Assembly (NCBI GenBank): GCA_024699855.1
Contig: JAMPIQ010000001.1
Location: forward strand, 18,077,643-18,141,642
DNA from: Aphelenchoides besseyi
Lineage: Eukaryota; Nematoda; Chromadorea; Rhabditida; Aphelenchoididae
Direction: 5' to 3'
Length of the DNA: 64,000 nucleotides
The notes beneath the pieces are model-generated. The model was not told where the DNA came from, searched no databases, and saw only the letters and a program-made list of their open reading frames with translations. Below are positions 23,919 through 34,827 of this stretch, piece after piece (the stretch's first letter is position 1; every line of letters begins with the position of its first letter). The translations under genes were made by a program, and so were the position numbers.

Positions 23919-25418
23919 TGCCTTTGGCTCTTTTTTCGGCTTCGCCCCAACAGCCACGAGTCCGCTCGTGACACGGGAACCTCACATGACTTTGGACGTC
24001 CAGACAATTTTGGGCGTTTGAATGCGTGAAACACACGAGTTCAATTATGATCACCTGTCAGCAGAGCAAAGAATTCGATCAGAATATAAATCACACGAAA
24101 AGTTTAGTTGCAAACAATTCGGTGAATCCCGTGATTAGCCGAACGAGCGGGCGATTTTTCAGAATCCAATCGTCTGAAATTTCGATCAATTAGCGCTGAT
24201 AAGCACGTGAAGCGATGGAACAAGATGTGCAAACCGACATAACCATCGATTCAACAACAACCTTTTAACTATGTCGTCATTCTTCCGCCATCGCTCTCGT
24301 AGCCGATCATTAAAGAAATGCAGACGTCGATGTTTGTGGAAAAAGCGGAAGGTCGCGAACAAACATGGAAAACAAAACTGCGCCCGAATCAAAGGTCCTC
24401 GTGATTCCGCGGACTTTGAAAGCACCGCAGCTCTACGGAGAGATCACAAGCTGAAGTTCAGTCAGCAAAAGAATTCGAGAAAAGAGCTTCACCTCATAAG
24501 ACTTCCAAACGAAAATAAACAACTTTGTGTTTATGCGAACAAAGCAAAAAATAAACAAAATTCACGGGTCTGAGGCGCGATTTCTGAACAACGAAAAACA
24601 TGTGAGAGGCGAATAAGCAAAACAACGACCAGGTTTTTTCTTGCTGTCTATCAAAGATCATCAAGTGAGGACTCCGAAGGTCGAACGGCGTGTTTTTTCG
24701 GGATGCAACTAACAGTACGAAAGAACGGGACATGCCATTCTCTCTCTCTTACAACAACCAATTGGCTATTTTATTGGAGGTCACAAGCTCTCGACTTGTT
24801 CCCGCACACCGACTGCACTTTGCGAGTCGCAGTTTGAGTAGCCACCGAATTTCGGACCTTTGAAGACGAATAAGTAGGGTGTTAAAAGATTGTTCAATTG
24901 TGCACGTTTCCAATTCGCTGGATGCTAATTCCATTTTTGTCTTGGAATGGTTGTGTACGAAAAGACCAAATAGATCGCCTGTTGCCTAATCATCCCAAAG
25001 CGATGGAATTACAAGTGAAATTGGATGTAAGTAATGTGTTAACAGACATTTTCATAATCTCTCTAACACTTTTATTCGACAAATCTTTAACGTGAATAGC
25101 AATCGATTTCAATTCTGAAGTCGTGTTCTCGGCACTTTAGCAAAATCTTTTGTTGATGTCAAATAGTATTTCCGAACCGACTTTTACTCGGTGATTTCTG
25201 GTAATATGCGGATGTCTGAATCAATACGCGTCCAACTATTTAATCCACAACGCACTACAAAGCGCTGAAGGAGAATCATGCACACGCCGTTCGAATCATC
25301 TCTATTGCATTTACCTGATGACTGGATGCAATTACGCGATCGCACAGAAGGTATGGTCATCGTGACGCAATTCGACGTCTACTTTTCGGATGATCAACTT
25401 TCTATTTGACTTTTTAAT
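23919..25418. other. Intergenic, nothing recognised
   Basis: About 1.5 kb with only short overlapping frames and a CTCTCTCTCT run near 24738. A possible tiny exon (HTPFESSLLHLPDDW, from about 25280) ends at a GTATGG donor, but I could not link it in frame to a neighbour. Confidence 0.35.
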
Positions 25419-26252
25419 ATGCGCCGCCGTTTTCTACGCTTATTGGCGCTTTTAACGCTTTTGGCCACGTTGATTGGAACCGTTCATTTGCAAACGATCG
25501 TTCAACTTCAAATACAAAACAAAGCATCGGTTGTGCGGGACACCAATCGACAGACAATGAGCGCCGAAGAACGACACGAACGACTTCTGAAAGTCCGACA
25601 AAAAGATGTCCATAATTCAACTCGTCATATTCACAAACCGGCCAAACTCTTTAAACCGATTCTTACACACGTGAGTGAAGGTACGTCTTTTGTTCCACCG
25701 TTTCTCTTAATAATCTATTTAGCGTTGATATTAAATGAACCGTCTAAATCTCGAGAACAAACACCTCTTTCGCCGACCATCGAACTTCCACCTCCGAAGT
25801 CAACGGTTCGGACAAAACGCCCGAAACTACCTACTCAACATCGTAAGCCGTCAATTGTGTCCGGTGGTACGAATCAAAACGCACTCCCTCCTTCACGTCT
25901 TTATTTGTTGGACAAAAATCGTCCAACAGTGAAATTGCCAACCGACCAAACCCGAACAACAAAGAAGCCGGCATTTGTTCACGTCAACATTCCGAAACAA
26001 GTCGAAGGTCAAGTAGAGAATCATTACGGTTTGCGATCTCGAGTTATTGTCGATGTTGACGAAGAAGAAGATGCCAGTGGATTTAACGCATTGGAAGAGC
26101 TGGACAGTCGGATCGTACCGTTCGAGCCTCGCAATCGTCATTGGCATCTCAAACTGATCGAAAAACCCTACCGCTCAAGTTTCGACAAACCACGTGCTAA
26201 GGTCGTTGTTGATAACCGTAGAGTGTTGCACAGAGGCGAGAACGAGATTTAA
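25419..26252 (+). CDS. Secreted, basic, low-complexity protein, uncharacterised
   Basis: The protein starts MRRRFLRLLALLTLLATLIG, a strong signal peptide. It continues with a Gln-rich patch (QTIVQLQIQ) and a long Pro/Lys/Thr-rich region (ELPPPKSTVRTKRPKLPTQ), then an acidic patch (VDVDEEEDAS). The C-terminus is basic and ends RGENEI. A 42-bp, frame-neutral intron is likely at about 25680-25721 (GTACGTC to TATTTAG). Removing it deletes the hydrophobic stretch PPFLLIIYLAL and leaves about 263 residues. No cysteines follow the signal peptide and no domain is recognised. Composition suggests an extracellular matrix or cuticle-associated protein, but that is a guess. A polyadenylation signal follows at 26273-26278. 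Confidence 0.6.
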   Translation: MRRRFLRLLALLTLLATLIGTVHLQTIVQLQIQNKASVVRDTNRQTMSAEERHERLLKVRQKDVHNSTRHIHKPAKLFKPILTHVSEGTSFVPPFLLIIYLALILNEPSKSREQTPLSPTIELPPPKSTVRTKRPKLPTQHRKPSIVSGGTNQNALPPSRLYLLDKNRPTVKLPTDQTRTTKKPAFVHVNIPKQVEGQVENHYGLRSRVIVDVDEEEDASGFNALEELDSRIVPFEPRNRHWHLKLIEKPYRSSFDKPRAKVVVDNRRVLHRGENEI

Positions 26253-26272
26253 AGCGGTTGTTAAAGTTTAAA

Positions 26273-26278
26273 AATAAA
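26273..26278 (+). terminator. Polyadenylation signal of the secreted protein gene
   Basis: AATAAA 21 bases after the TAA stop, the usual short distance in compact nematode 3' UTRs. Confidence 0.6.
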
Positions 26279-26374
26279 GAAGTTACTTCAACGTTTTTGT
26301 TCACTTTGTTTATTGGACTCAGAGATAAATGAACAAACAGGCTGGTAATCTCTTTCGTTATCGTTGCGAAAATC

Positions 26375-26623
26375 TTATGCCTTCTTGAAACGCTTGCTTC
26401 CAATTTGTCGTGGCACAAAAGCTTCACCGTGAATTTGAGTACCACCGACTATGGAATGAGCTCCATTCGACACACAGCAATTAGCCGTTTTGTCCAACGA
26501 CATTGAGTTTGGACATAAGATTCCATTGACTGGTTTTACTTGGCAAACTGCGCTAGAAAGTGACGACGAATAGAACAAAACTAATAAAATTAAAACAAGT
26601 AATCGGGGAGCTGCGAAGACCAT
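26375..26623 (-). CDS. Small secreted cysteine-containing protein, 82 aa
   Basis: A single-exon frame with a clear signal peptide (APRLLVLILLVLFYSSSLSS). The mature part has four cysteines in the order C-x10-C-x10-CC (CQV...ILC...NCC) and a basic end (QIGSKRFKKA). Four cysteines could make two disulfides. It lies tail to tail with the plus-strand secreted protein that ends at 26252. I do not recognise the family. A secreted peptide or small matrix protein is possible. Confidence 0.55.
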   Translation of the reverse strand: MVFAAPRLLVLILLVLFYSSSLSSAVCQVKPVNGILCPNSMSLDKTANCCVSNGAHSIVGGTQIHGEAFVPRQIGSKRFKKA

Positions 26624-27629
26624 CGTGAAAGTTGAAATCCAAACTAATCGACATTCTTTTTATGCTCTTGACTCGGCTATTTGAACAACTGCACACGTTC
26701 ACTGATGGTCCGAAATTACGAAATGACTCATAAAAACTAATAGGGAGGAAGTTATGACTTTGATCTCAATCTTTTATGAAGGTGTCAATCCGCGCAACCC
26801 AAACATTAACGAGTGTTTTTTGCGAAATAATGTCTTCGTAAACTTAAAATGATTAAAACGAGAAATTCAATTTCCTAAGATCTTTGCTGATAAGTCGAAG
26901 ATAGTTAGTTTATTGAACAGTTGAAAAGTTCATTTTGTATTAATTCGCCTTCTGATGATTCGCTTCTAACATTATAGACAGTTAATTTGATGATCGAAAC
27001 AAAGCGACTAGCAAGCTGTGCTGTCGAAAAGTAGAAGACAAATGAGCTTGCTAAACCAAGTTCTGTTTCGAAACCCATAAAAGTGTTTGGCTATAAAAGG
27101 TGTGTTTTTCAAAACCTCAGCGTGTACGAATCTATCGATCTGTAGAAAAGTTGTTTAAAGATTGTCCCGCCCACTTGGTGGCTTTCCGTCGAAGAAAGTT
27201 GTGTCCCGATCACTCCTCGATCTGACTCGCTGCAAAGTGGTCGAGTTCCTTCGAACTTAATGTGTTGTTCATCACGTTGCTCCAATAAACCGCATCATTA
27301 GATCGCTTGATTCAATTTTTGGGTAAAGAAATCGGTAACTTTGCAAGCGAACCCACTTGTCACTTGAATTCCAAAAATGAACAGTAATTTTGAACATCGT
27401 CAAGGATTTCAAAGCGACATCAATCCCCACCATCGCCCTCGATTGCGTATTTCCTGTCGTTCATATTCACAATGTAGACAGTCATCTGAGTAGCGCACAC
27501 ATATTTCCAAATTCATCAATTTCATAACGAACAATCAAGACGATTAAAAAGCAACGCATTTTTTTTGTAAATTAAAAGCTTCGCATAAAATTTAAAAATT
27601 GTGCAAGTAAGCGAGTTTTTAATGCAACT
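26624..27629. other. Intergenic, possible small transcription unit
   Basis: Mostly AT-rich. Near 27094 there is TATAAAAGG and near 27285 an AATAAA, bracketing about 190 bases with no long frame. This could be a short non-coding transcript, or chance. Nothing else is recognisable. Confidence 0.3.
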
Positions 27630-28290
27630 ACCAGACATCGACTTCCGAGAAGTCAACTTCCATTGACTACAACTCGATAAGCAGTGGCTGTAAACGCGTG
27701 TACTTAACAGAACAACAACTAACACTAATGAACTCCAAACCCTGTGAATATCAGCGGAATGCAACCAGCCAACGAGCTAAAATACACAACACCCCCCATT
27801 CCCTTGTATAGCACGTCCATCGCGTCGATCGATTTATCTCGGAGATTCTAGCAACAACTAGTGTCCATATTATATGGATGGATAACTGAATAAACTGGCT
27901 GTTCAATGCGCCCACACTTGTAGCCACCGAATGACTGAGAGAGAAATGAGAGCAATTCAAAGCCAGAGGATTTGTCGAAAATCGTCCAAAATTGCAAAAG
28001 TTTGTGCAGCTCTTCCTGCTGATGCTGGTGAGTTGTAGATTGATTCAGATAACAATGAGATCAGAAGATTATGACCCTGAAAGTTTGGATAGCAACGGTC
28101 GGTTGGGAGCTGAATTAAAGTCGAAAACATACTCAGAAATTGGCTTCTGTAAGTTGGTCACAACAACAACAGTAGTTGGTCTTCGAGATTGTAGTTTACA
28201 AGAACAACCACACATTATTGGATTACTTGCTAGTGTTAACTGCTTCTTAATCTGTTCACTGGCTACAGAAATCGAAATTGAATACAAGTC
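27630..28290 (-). repeat. Dispersed 670-bp repeat, copy 2
   Basis: Nearly identical to the copies at 7800-8480 and 47845-48515. On the minus strand a TAG replaces the codon after MDTSCC, at the base where the other copies read CAG, so that frame is closed here. The plus-strand frame beginning MQKFVQLFLLMLVSC remains open for 100 codons. Left and right flanks differ from the other copies, which fits dispersal rather than one long segmental duplication. Confidence 0.75.
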
Positions 28291-28299
28291 ATGAACATC

Positions 28300-28992
28300 C
28301 TTAGAATTCGTATCACGGTTATGATCATTTTGTTGTTGTAATCTGATAGTTTTGTTGTTCTTGTACTTCCAATCACTCAACCAACACTCTCTTAAACAAA
28401 AGTTCTTATAATTGACAATCACTTTTCTTTCTCTCAGTCCACTGAGAAGTGAATGCCAAAATCTCTGGATCATCAGCAGCTTTCTGTTCTGCAGCTATCG
28501 GCAGCTCATAGTCCAACTAATTGTGCAGAGGTACTGACATCGAATTTATCGGAAGTTCGAGTCTCTTACTGAAGATTCAAATTGGTTGTAGGTGTTATAT
28601 CGAGGATTAGCATAACCCATCTTCGGCTGGGACGGTGTTCAGGTTCATGGTTGAAAGCGTGTTCAGGTTCCAGATTTGACTGCTACTTAGTGGCTATCAG
28701 TTGTACTAACTCTCCCAGCACGGTTGTCAAAACAATTTCTGCATCATCTCTTTTTGTTGTTTTGAAATAGCCGACAGATTTGCGTAAAAATTTTGCCATC
28801 ATTTACTGCAGAGTTGTGGAAAAAGGACATTAGTTGGAATTAAAGTTAAGTTCGAACAAATACTTAGCAACTCAAACCGCAAAACGCTGCAAGAACTATT
28901 TAACACCACAACGGTCAACTACAAGTAATTCTTCGTACATAAATACAAAAATGCAAATCATGAACATGTTTATCGTTGCATAAACAGAAAGA
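28300..28992. other. Intergenic, nothing recognised
   Basis: Between the dispersed repeat and the small membrane protein gene. It includes a short direct repeat of GTGTTCAGGTTC near 28635-28665. No exon or RNA gene seen. Confidence 0.35.
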
Positions 28993-29378
28993 TCAGTTTG
29001 GTAAGTTCGTTAAACGAAGAACATCGTCTTTGGTCAACTGGCGAGCGGTTGGTACTTCTTGCGCTTCTTCGCGGGCGACTTTCTTTTCGGCCAAACATAC
29101 TTCTTCTGGAGTCATTTGGACGGCGGTTGGAACTTCGGAGGCCGATGGACGAGCCTGATGCAACTTGTGGGCCAAGCGAACCATCGAATCGCTCATCTGC
29201 GCGGCAGTTGGACAGTTGGCGGCTTCAGTTTTTATTGGCCCTTCGGGCTTCGTTCCGGCGATGATTTTCGTCTGAAAAAAAGATTTTAATTCAACATCAC
29301 TTGTCATTCACTCACGCTTTGATTGAAGAAGTAGACTCCGAAACCGATTACGGCAAGGAACGCGAGAATGAAGAGCAT
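28993..29378 (-). CDS. Small membrane-anchored protein with three PTA-Q repeats
   Basis: Exon 1 (29316-29378) encodes MLFILAFLAVIGFGVYFFNQ plus S, a signal anchor. Exon 2 (28993-29271) joins in frame to give 113 residues. The rest is hydrophilic and contains three spaced copies of one motif: CPTAAQMSDSM, VPTAVQMTPEEV and VPTARQLTKDDV. Between them are Ala/Glu/Lys-rich helical segments. The protein looks like a type II or tail-out membrane protein with a short repetitive domain. No family recognised. Good splice sites and the internal repeat argue that it is real. Confidence 0.6.
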
Positions 29379-29635
29379 CGTCGTGTCGAAAGTCGGGATT
29401 GAATTCGAAAGTCAACCACCGAAACCGAAAGCCGAAAAGCGAATGATGAGCAACAAAAACGTTTGATTTTCGTTATCAAAATGAAAAATTCGACTCAAAT
29501 TATTAGGTGCTCGTTGGGTTCTCCGTCTTAAACGGATCGATTGCCACCCGTTGGAGGCAGTTTGTGGATTCTTCGTGGGTCGTGTTTTCGTCTTCGCGAA
29601 TATTTTTGTTTTTCTCGTGTTTTCGACTGTAAATC

Positions 29636-30972
29636 ATGGTATTTGACGAACCTTTTTTTCAGTTTCCGCCAACCAGATCGATCAGTAGAAAGACGATGAA
29701 CGGTATGACTGTCTTTTCGTCCGACATCAACAAGTTCGATTGGACTCAATTGGACGATGTGATTCGTTCGGGTTCAGTCTATGGACCGTTGTAGGTTTTC
29801 GGCTTCATGCCCCATCATCATTGAGTTTAGGGTTCGCAAAAACGTCGAGCCACTTGAACCAATTGGGTCGGTCATGTATTCACGCAAAGTGTTCATCGGC
29901 GGAATCACGACGCATTGTACGGACGTTGAGTTGTTTCGTGTGTTCAGTCCATACGGCAAATTCGCGATTACACGTCCGAACATCAGCTGTAAGTTAATGG
30001 GACGCTCGTTGTCATCAAATAAACATTTGATTTCAGCCGGAATTCGCTCCAAACACTATTGCTTTCTGATCTTCGACCGATCCGATTCGGTGGCAACAAT
30101 GTTGCGCTCGTTGATCGAAGTGGATGGCGGTTATTTTGCTGAGGTCTGGTGTGGTAGTCGAATGATTAAGGTAATGGAAACGACCTTACCACAAGTTTTC
30201 AATTGAAAGTTTCAGGTTCAAGTGCGTCCATTTAACGTGTTCGATTCGAAATACACCACTACTCCGCATCGTTCTGTCAATCTTCGTTTCGCTGTTTTTA
30301 TTGGCGGGATTTTGCGTACGAGCCGTAGTGGTGGGTCGAGTTCGATTAAAAGGTCAATAAAAGAAAGATTTCAGTTGAGTTGGCTCGTGCATTCAGTGAA
30401 TTTGGCGAAGTTTCCGGTGTGACGATCGATTTGGATCCTCAACTTTTGTATCCGCGCGGAACCGCTCGTGTCTTCTTCGCGTCGATGGATGGCTATGCAA
30501 AAGCGTTGCGGCAAAAGACGGTGAATGTTCCGTTCGAAGGCGAATTGAAGATCTACGAGATCAAGCCGTTCGTGTTGGACAACCCGTGTGAGGAGTGTTA
30601 TTGGCGTTCGATTGCAACAATTAAGGCCAAACATTTTTGTTCGTATCCGTCTTGTTTGTCTTACTATTGCGACGATTGCTGGCAACACGTGCACAATCGC
30701 ATGGCCTCCAACGGTTTGCGTGCTCATCATCAACCGTTCACCAAAGGAAACGCATCGGTATTGTTCAGTTACACAAGTGATCTCATTCGTTTCATTTTCA
30801 GCCACCGCAATCTCGTGGCTACAATGCTCACTCGATGGTCAATCATGTTGAACGTGAGTCGGCATTCGAATCGTTTAATCGATCGCCGTTGAAGTCGTTG
30901 CTTGCACCGTTTAATCCGCAAATCCCACCACCTTCATCTATGAGTCTTAGTTCGCAGTTTATGCAGTTTTAA
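29636..30972 (+). CDS. CPEB-family RNA-binding protein
   Basis: The protein has a short N-terminus (MVFDEPFFQFPPTRSISRKT), then RRM1 (YSRKVFIGGITTHCTDVELF, later HYCFLIFDRSDSVATMLRSL). A linker (IKVQVRPFNVFDSKY) leads to RRM2 (FAVFIGGIL...LARAFSEFGEV and YPRGTARVFFASMDGYAKAL). The C-terminal ZZ-type zinc domain shows C-x2-C, C-x4-C, YYCDDCW and later His residues. It ends LSSQFMQF. CPEB proteins bind U-rich cytoplasmic polyadenylation elements in 3' UTRs and control poly(A) length and translation, often in germ cells and neurons. IKPFVLDN before the zinc domain and VQVRPFNV resemble the CPEB2-4 subfamily more than CPEB1. The N-terminal regulatory region is only about 70 residues, far shorter than usual. 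An AATAAA lies at 31099-31104. Confidence 0.88.
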
Positions 30973-31098
30973 TGATACTCCTTTATGTTTACTTATTTTA
31001 AAAGTTTGGCCGCAAATTTCCGTAGTCATATATAATTTCCTAAGTGCGCCCAATTTTTGTTCTTTCATCTAGTTTGATATTGTGGTTCAAAGTATAAT

Positions 31099-31104
31099 AA
31101 TAAA
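31099..31104 (+). terminator. Polyadenylation signal of the CPEB gene
   Basis: AATAAA about 125 bases after the CPEB stop codon, in an AT-rich stretch before the next gene on the opposite strand. Confidence 0.5.
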
Positions 31105-31348
31105 AGCGTAACCACAGAAGGATTCAATCGACTAATTTCATTTGCACTGTCTTTACAAGACACTTATTAAAAAAAGAAAACAAGAGAAGGGGTCGAGAGT
31201 AGGGAGATACGAGAATAATGAAAGCGGTTGATTGAGGAGCACGGCTCCAATTAAGATTGCAATTGTGAGTTCCATTCGATCGCGCTGTTCTCAAGGTTTG
31301 AATCTTCAATCTGTTCCATACGTTTGGTGTTGTTGGGTGTTAAACTGT

Positions 31349-32823
31349 TCAATCATCCTTCTTATCTTTACCGGCTTTACCATTCTTCTTCTTGCCTTTG
31401 CCTTTCTTGCCTTTTCCCTTTCGTCCATGTCGACGTCGTCGGTTCTTGGCGATAAAGTTCGGTTTTTTGCCCGGCAGGTTTCCATTCTTATACCACCATG
31501 AAAAGATCTGTGGAACGCACCAATTATGTTTGATTCCATCAGCTGGCGAAGTGGTCCCTTCGTCGGTTGCCTACAATCGCTTTATAGCTATTTATGTAAT
31601 GATGCTTTTTACCTCTTCCGAATCATCATTCTCAATGGAGTTTCCATTCGACTTGTCATTTGAATCATCGTTTTGTTCGCTTGATTTCCCACCACCGTTA
31701 TTCCATCCACCGTTATTCCATCCACCGTTATTCCAACCGCCATTCCATTTGTTCTTTGCGGATTTCGAGTCATCATCGTTGTCATTTTGATTTGCATGTC
31801 GTTTTCCTACGGCAACTGTTGGCTCAGTTGATGGGATATCGGTAAATGTTATGGCCGGAAATGGAGTTGAGTTCGCATCGCAGAAGTTGTATTCACGCCA
31901 ACCGTACAAACTCTCGTCTTCCGGCAATTGAGCTGAGCAGTTATTTACGAACGGCAACATTCCATAGCAGCGATAAGCTCTTTGGTATTTGCATTGAAAT
32001 TGACTGCAAACAACAAGTCTTGAACATAAATCGAAAACATACCGACATTCCTCGTAGAATTGCCAGATGGTTGCGTTGTCAAAATACGGTTTGCACTTTT
32101 GCAACGCTCCGCTGCCTTGAGCTACACCACGAATATCCTTGCAGTATGCCTGAAATATGCGTCTGATGAGTATAGAAGATAGCAATTAGTTTACGTCGTC
32201 TTGCAAATCCATCGCATACTGACAGGTCGTTGTTTCAAGGCCTCCAGAAGGAGAGGTGGGGGTGTTCTGAGTAACTGCACCGGTTGTGGAGACGGCACTA
32301 GTTGTTGGAACGTTTGGCGAAGTAGCTGCCGCCCCAGTTGAAGTTCTTTGAGTTGTTGTAGTTGTTGATGTTACCTGAGGAGTTGTTGATGTTCTTTGAT
32401 TCGTTGTTGTCGAGGTTTGTACATTCGGCACCGTGCTCGTGTAGGTAACACCTCGTCGTGTTGTTGTGGTTGTAGTGGTTTGAGCGGTCGTTTTTCTGGT
32501 CGTCGTAGTTGTTTGACCATGTTTTGTTGTTGTTTTTGGAGGTTTTGGCCACGGCCATGGCCAACCATGTCCCCAGCAGTTCGGCTTTGGAAAGTTCCAT
32601 TTCGGAATGCAACGTTTACCAGTGATATTAAGAACGAACTTCATGCCAAAGAAGCTGTCATCGTTCAAATTGCGCAGTTTCTGTGCGATATTTCCATAGT
32701 CTCCACGGTCGAATGTCGCTAAAGAAACAAGTTTGTTCGAAAAGCTTTAATATTTGTACCTTGACAAAAGACCGCAGCCACTAAAACGATTATCGTAACC
32801 TGAAAGACCAACTGAACGGTCAT
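31349..32823 (-). CDS. Mucin-like secreted protein with cysteine-rich domain
   Basis: It starts with a signal peptide (MTVQLVFQVTIIVLVAAVFC) and continues across a short intron with ATFDRGDYGNIAQKLRNLND. A Trp/Pro patch (GHGWPWPWPKPPK) follows, then about 100 residues that are mostly Thr/Ser with Gln/Pro, a likely O-glycosylated mucin segment. After it comes a Cys-rich block (CQYAMDLQDD, AYCKDIRG, KCKPYF, EECRY, QFQCKYQRAYRCYG, NNCSAQL, YNFC), then an acidic, Asn-rich region with three tandem WNNGG units. The last exons add CVPQIFSWWYKNG and a very basic tail rich in GKGKKGKGKKK. The exon joins keep frame (SEE to ATDEGTTSP). The protein is probably secreted to a surface coat, gland or eggshell-like matrix. 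No named family is recognised. Confidence 0.72.
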
Positions 32824-33057
32824 GATTTCCTTCGCCTCTCAAGTCCAATTGAAGAGGGCGAGCAAATAGCGGATATGCTTTAATTCTTGTGTTTGAGTCT
32901 TCTTTATATACGCCGTCCAAATGTCTATGTTGTCAATTTGCGTTGGTTCAAATCCATCGGATCAACGCACTTGAACTCCCGCTTTCAATTACCCGTCGCT
33001 AACCAACTCAATTGTCGCGTGAGTTCTAAATCCGCTAGTCGGATTACAAACGCGGTT

Positions 33058-34827
33058 TTAGTAATTGTTATGATTTGAGTACTCGTCTTGTACAGTTTTG
33101 AAGCAATAACACTCCAGAAGCTTCCACGCCGTGGGCACCAAACGTTTGCGCATTTGCGGCGAATTGAAAATGTACACGAAGAAGATCAGAGCGTGATGAG
33201 TGTACAGCAACAGATGAGCAATTAATCGAAGAATGTGCATAACCTCCAACTGAAACTTGTTTCCTAATTAACTGCTTCTTAAGTTTAGTCGACTAATCGA
33301 ATTTAATTTACAGTGAAATTTGTGTGTTTTGTTTGTTTCACACACTTCCACGGACTAATTACACAAACAGATAAGCTGTTTCGTCAATAAAACTTTCCAG
33401 CCTAGTTGGATAATCCCGAATAGAATGCGCCGCTTGCATTGTGATTTCGATTCATTTAGCGAAATTTGCTTCCGTCTCCCAACTTACATGGTCAGTGAGA
33501 TGCAATTGAACGCCGATTCGATAGATGTAGTTTGGTAGATTGAGCACAATGAATGCACTGGTGATGATGACAAGCGAACGCGTGAGTTGAAGATCGGTGT
33601 AACGAATGGATTGTCGACGATTGTTTCGTATGATCAAATCGTGGTTCTCTGTTCGTCCGCCAATCGACAGTCGACTACTTAAACGATGAAGACTCGCTCT
33701 GTAAAACCTCAATTTGTATTCTTTTAGCTCTCGTTTACAACTTTGAGATTTTCGTTGATCTAATCGTTTGTGTGGTTGGACCGCCGCTGAAGACGACATC
33801 TGCAGTGTTGAAAGAGACACTCGGCGAACTGCTTGGAATTCGTTTGAAATGATTTCGAAGTTTTAGGATCACCAGAACGTTGCTAACGATAATGAAGACC
33901 GTTGGAATCAACATGCACAAAACGGTTTCGAACAACGAAAAAATCTGAAATCTCACTTATGACGTGCACTTTCTGGAATTATGAGCCTTTCGATTTCTCG
34001 ACTTAATCCGCTAAGTACAAACATCAAAAAAGAATGGCGAATTGAATCAACGAAATGACTTACGTTATAAATTCGTTCGTAATCCGCCTAAATCTTCTCA
34101 TTGCCTTTAGCTCTTCGAATTCCTATCACTCACGTTAATGTCGCAACCACCAAACTCATTGACGTCCGCAACAAATAGAATCCACGCATTGCTTATCGTT
34201 GCAATAGCTAACAGAACGACAACTTGTCGTCGTGAGTGGACAATCGAACGTCGAAAACTGAAACACAACTAGCAATAAATTCGTCTTTAGCATCAAGAAA
34301 TTTACGTCACTTTGTAGAGCAAAGTCAAACGTTCAAAACCAATGAGCACAATCATCCACACGGTCCCAAAATCACAAACGTGAGCTACATAGGTGGCACA
34401 TTTACACAAAAATCGCGAGTGCCGTTCGGGTTGATTTTTAACGAACCCCTGAAAAGATGCTCATAATGTTCCAGTTAGAGACAAACCTCTTCGATCCAAA
34501 AAGAAAGCAACGAAATCAGGAATGCGGAACTCATTACGGCCAATGTGAGAAGATAGGCGCTTGAAGGCAGTCGTCGAAATATCTGATTTGAACTTAAAAA
34601 ACAACTATAACACTACGCTTATCGTATGCATCTTACGTGATGAGTATCCAAACCAAACCGTTTCCAATGAGTCCAATAGCCGCACAAATGGGCATGTAAG
34701 AGAGGTAGAGAAACTCGAGAAACGTCGAGGTGGCCGGTTGACCATTGAGTTGATCGATACGAAGAAATTCGCTCAGATTCGAGAATATCTCTCCACTGAT
34801 GACCATTTTGCTTCCTATTTCCACCAT
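33058..34827 (-). CDS. Rhodopsin-like neuropeptide-type GPCR
   Basis: Exons spell out a seven-helix receptor. The N-terminus carries an N-glycosylation site (FSNLSEF). TM1 is YMPICAAIGLIGNGLVWILI, with the conserved GN. TM2 is SAYLLTLAVMSSAFLISLLS. TM3 has the disulfide Cys (RFLCKCATY) and a DRY-like GFERL. TM4 is QVVVLLAIATISNAWILFVA. TM5 is LFETVLCMLIPTVFIIVSNV. A long basic third intracellular loop follows. TM6 is RSLVIITSAFIVLNLPNYIY and TM7 is LLLYTHHALIFFVYIFNSPQ. The pattern fits nematode FMRFamide or similar peptide receptors. Between TM5 and loop 3 the frame changes. A 75-bp intron (GTGATCC to CACTGCAG) would restore it but removes the start of the loop. NPxxY reads NSPQM. The ATG follows a TTTTGCAG acceptor by 9 bases. 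Confidence 0.78.
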
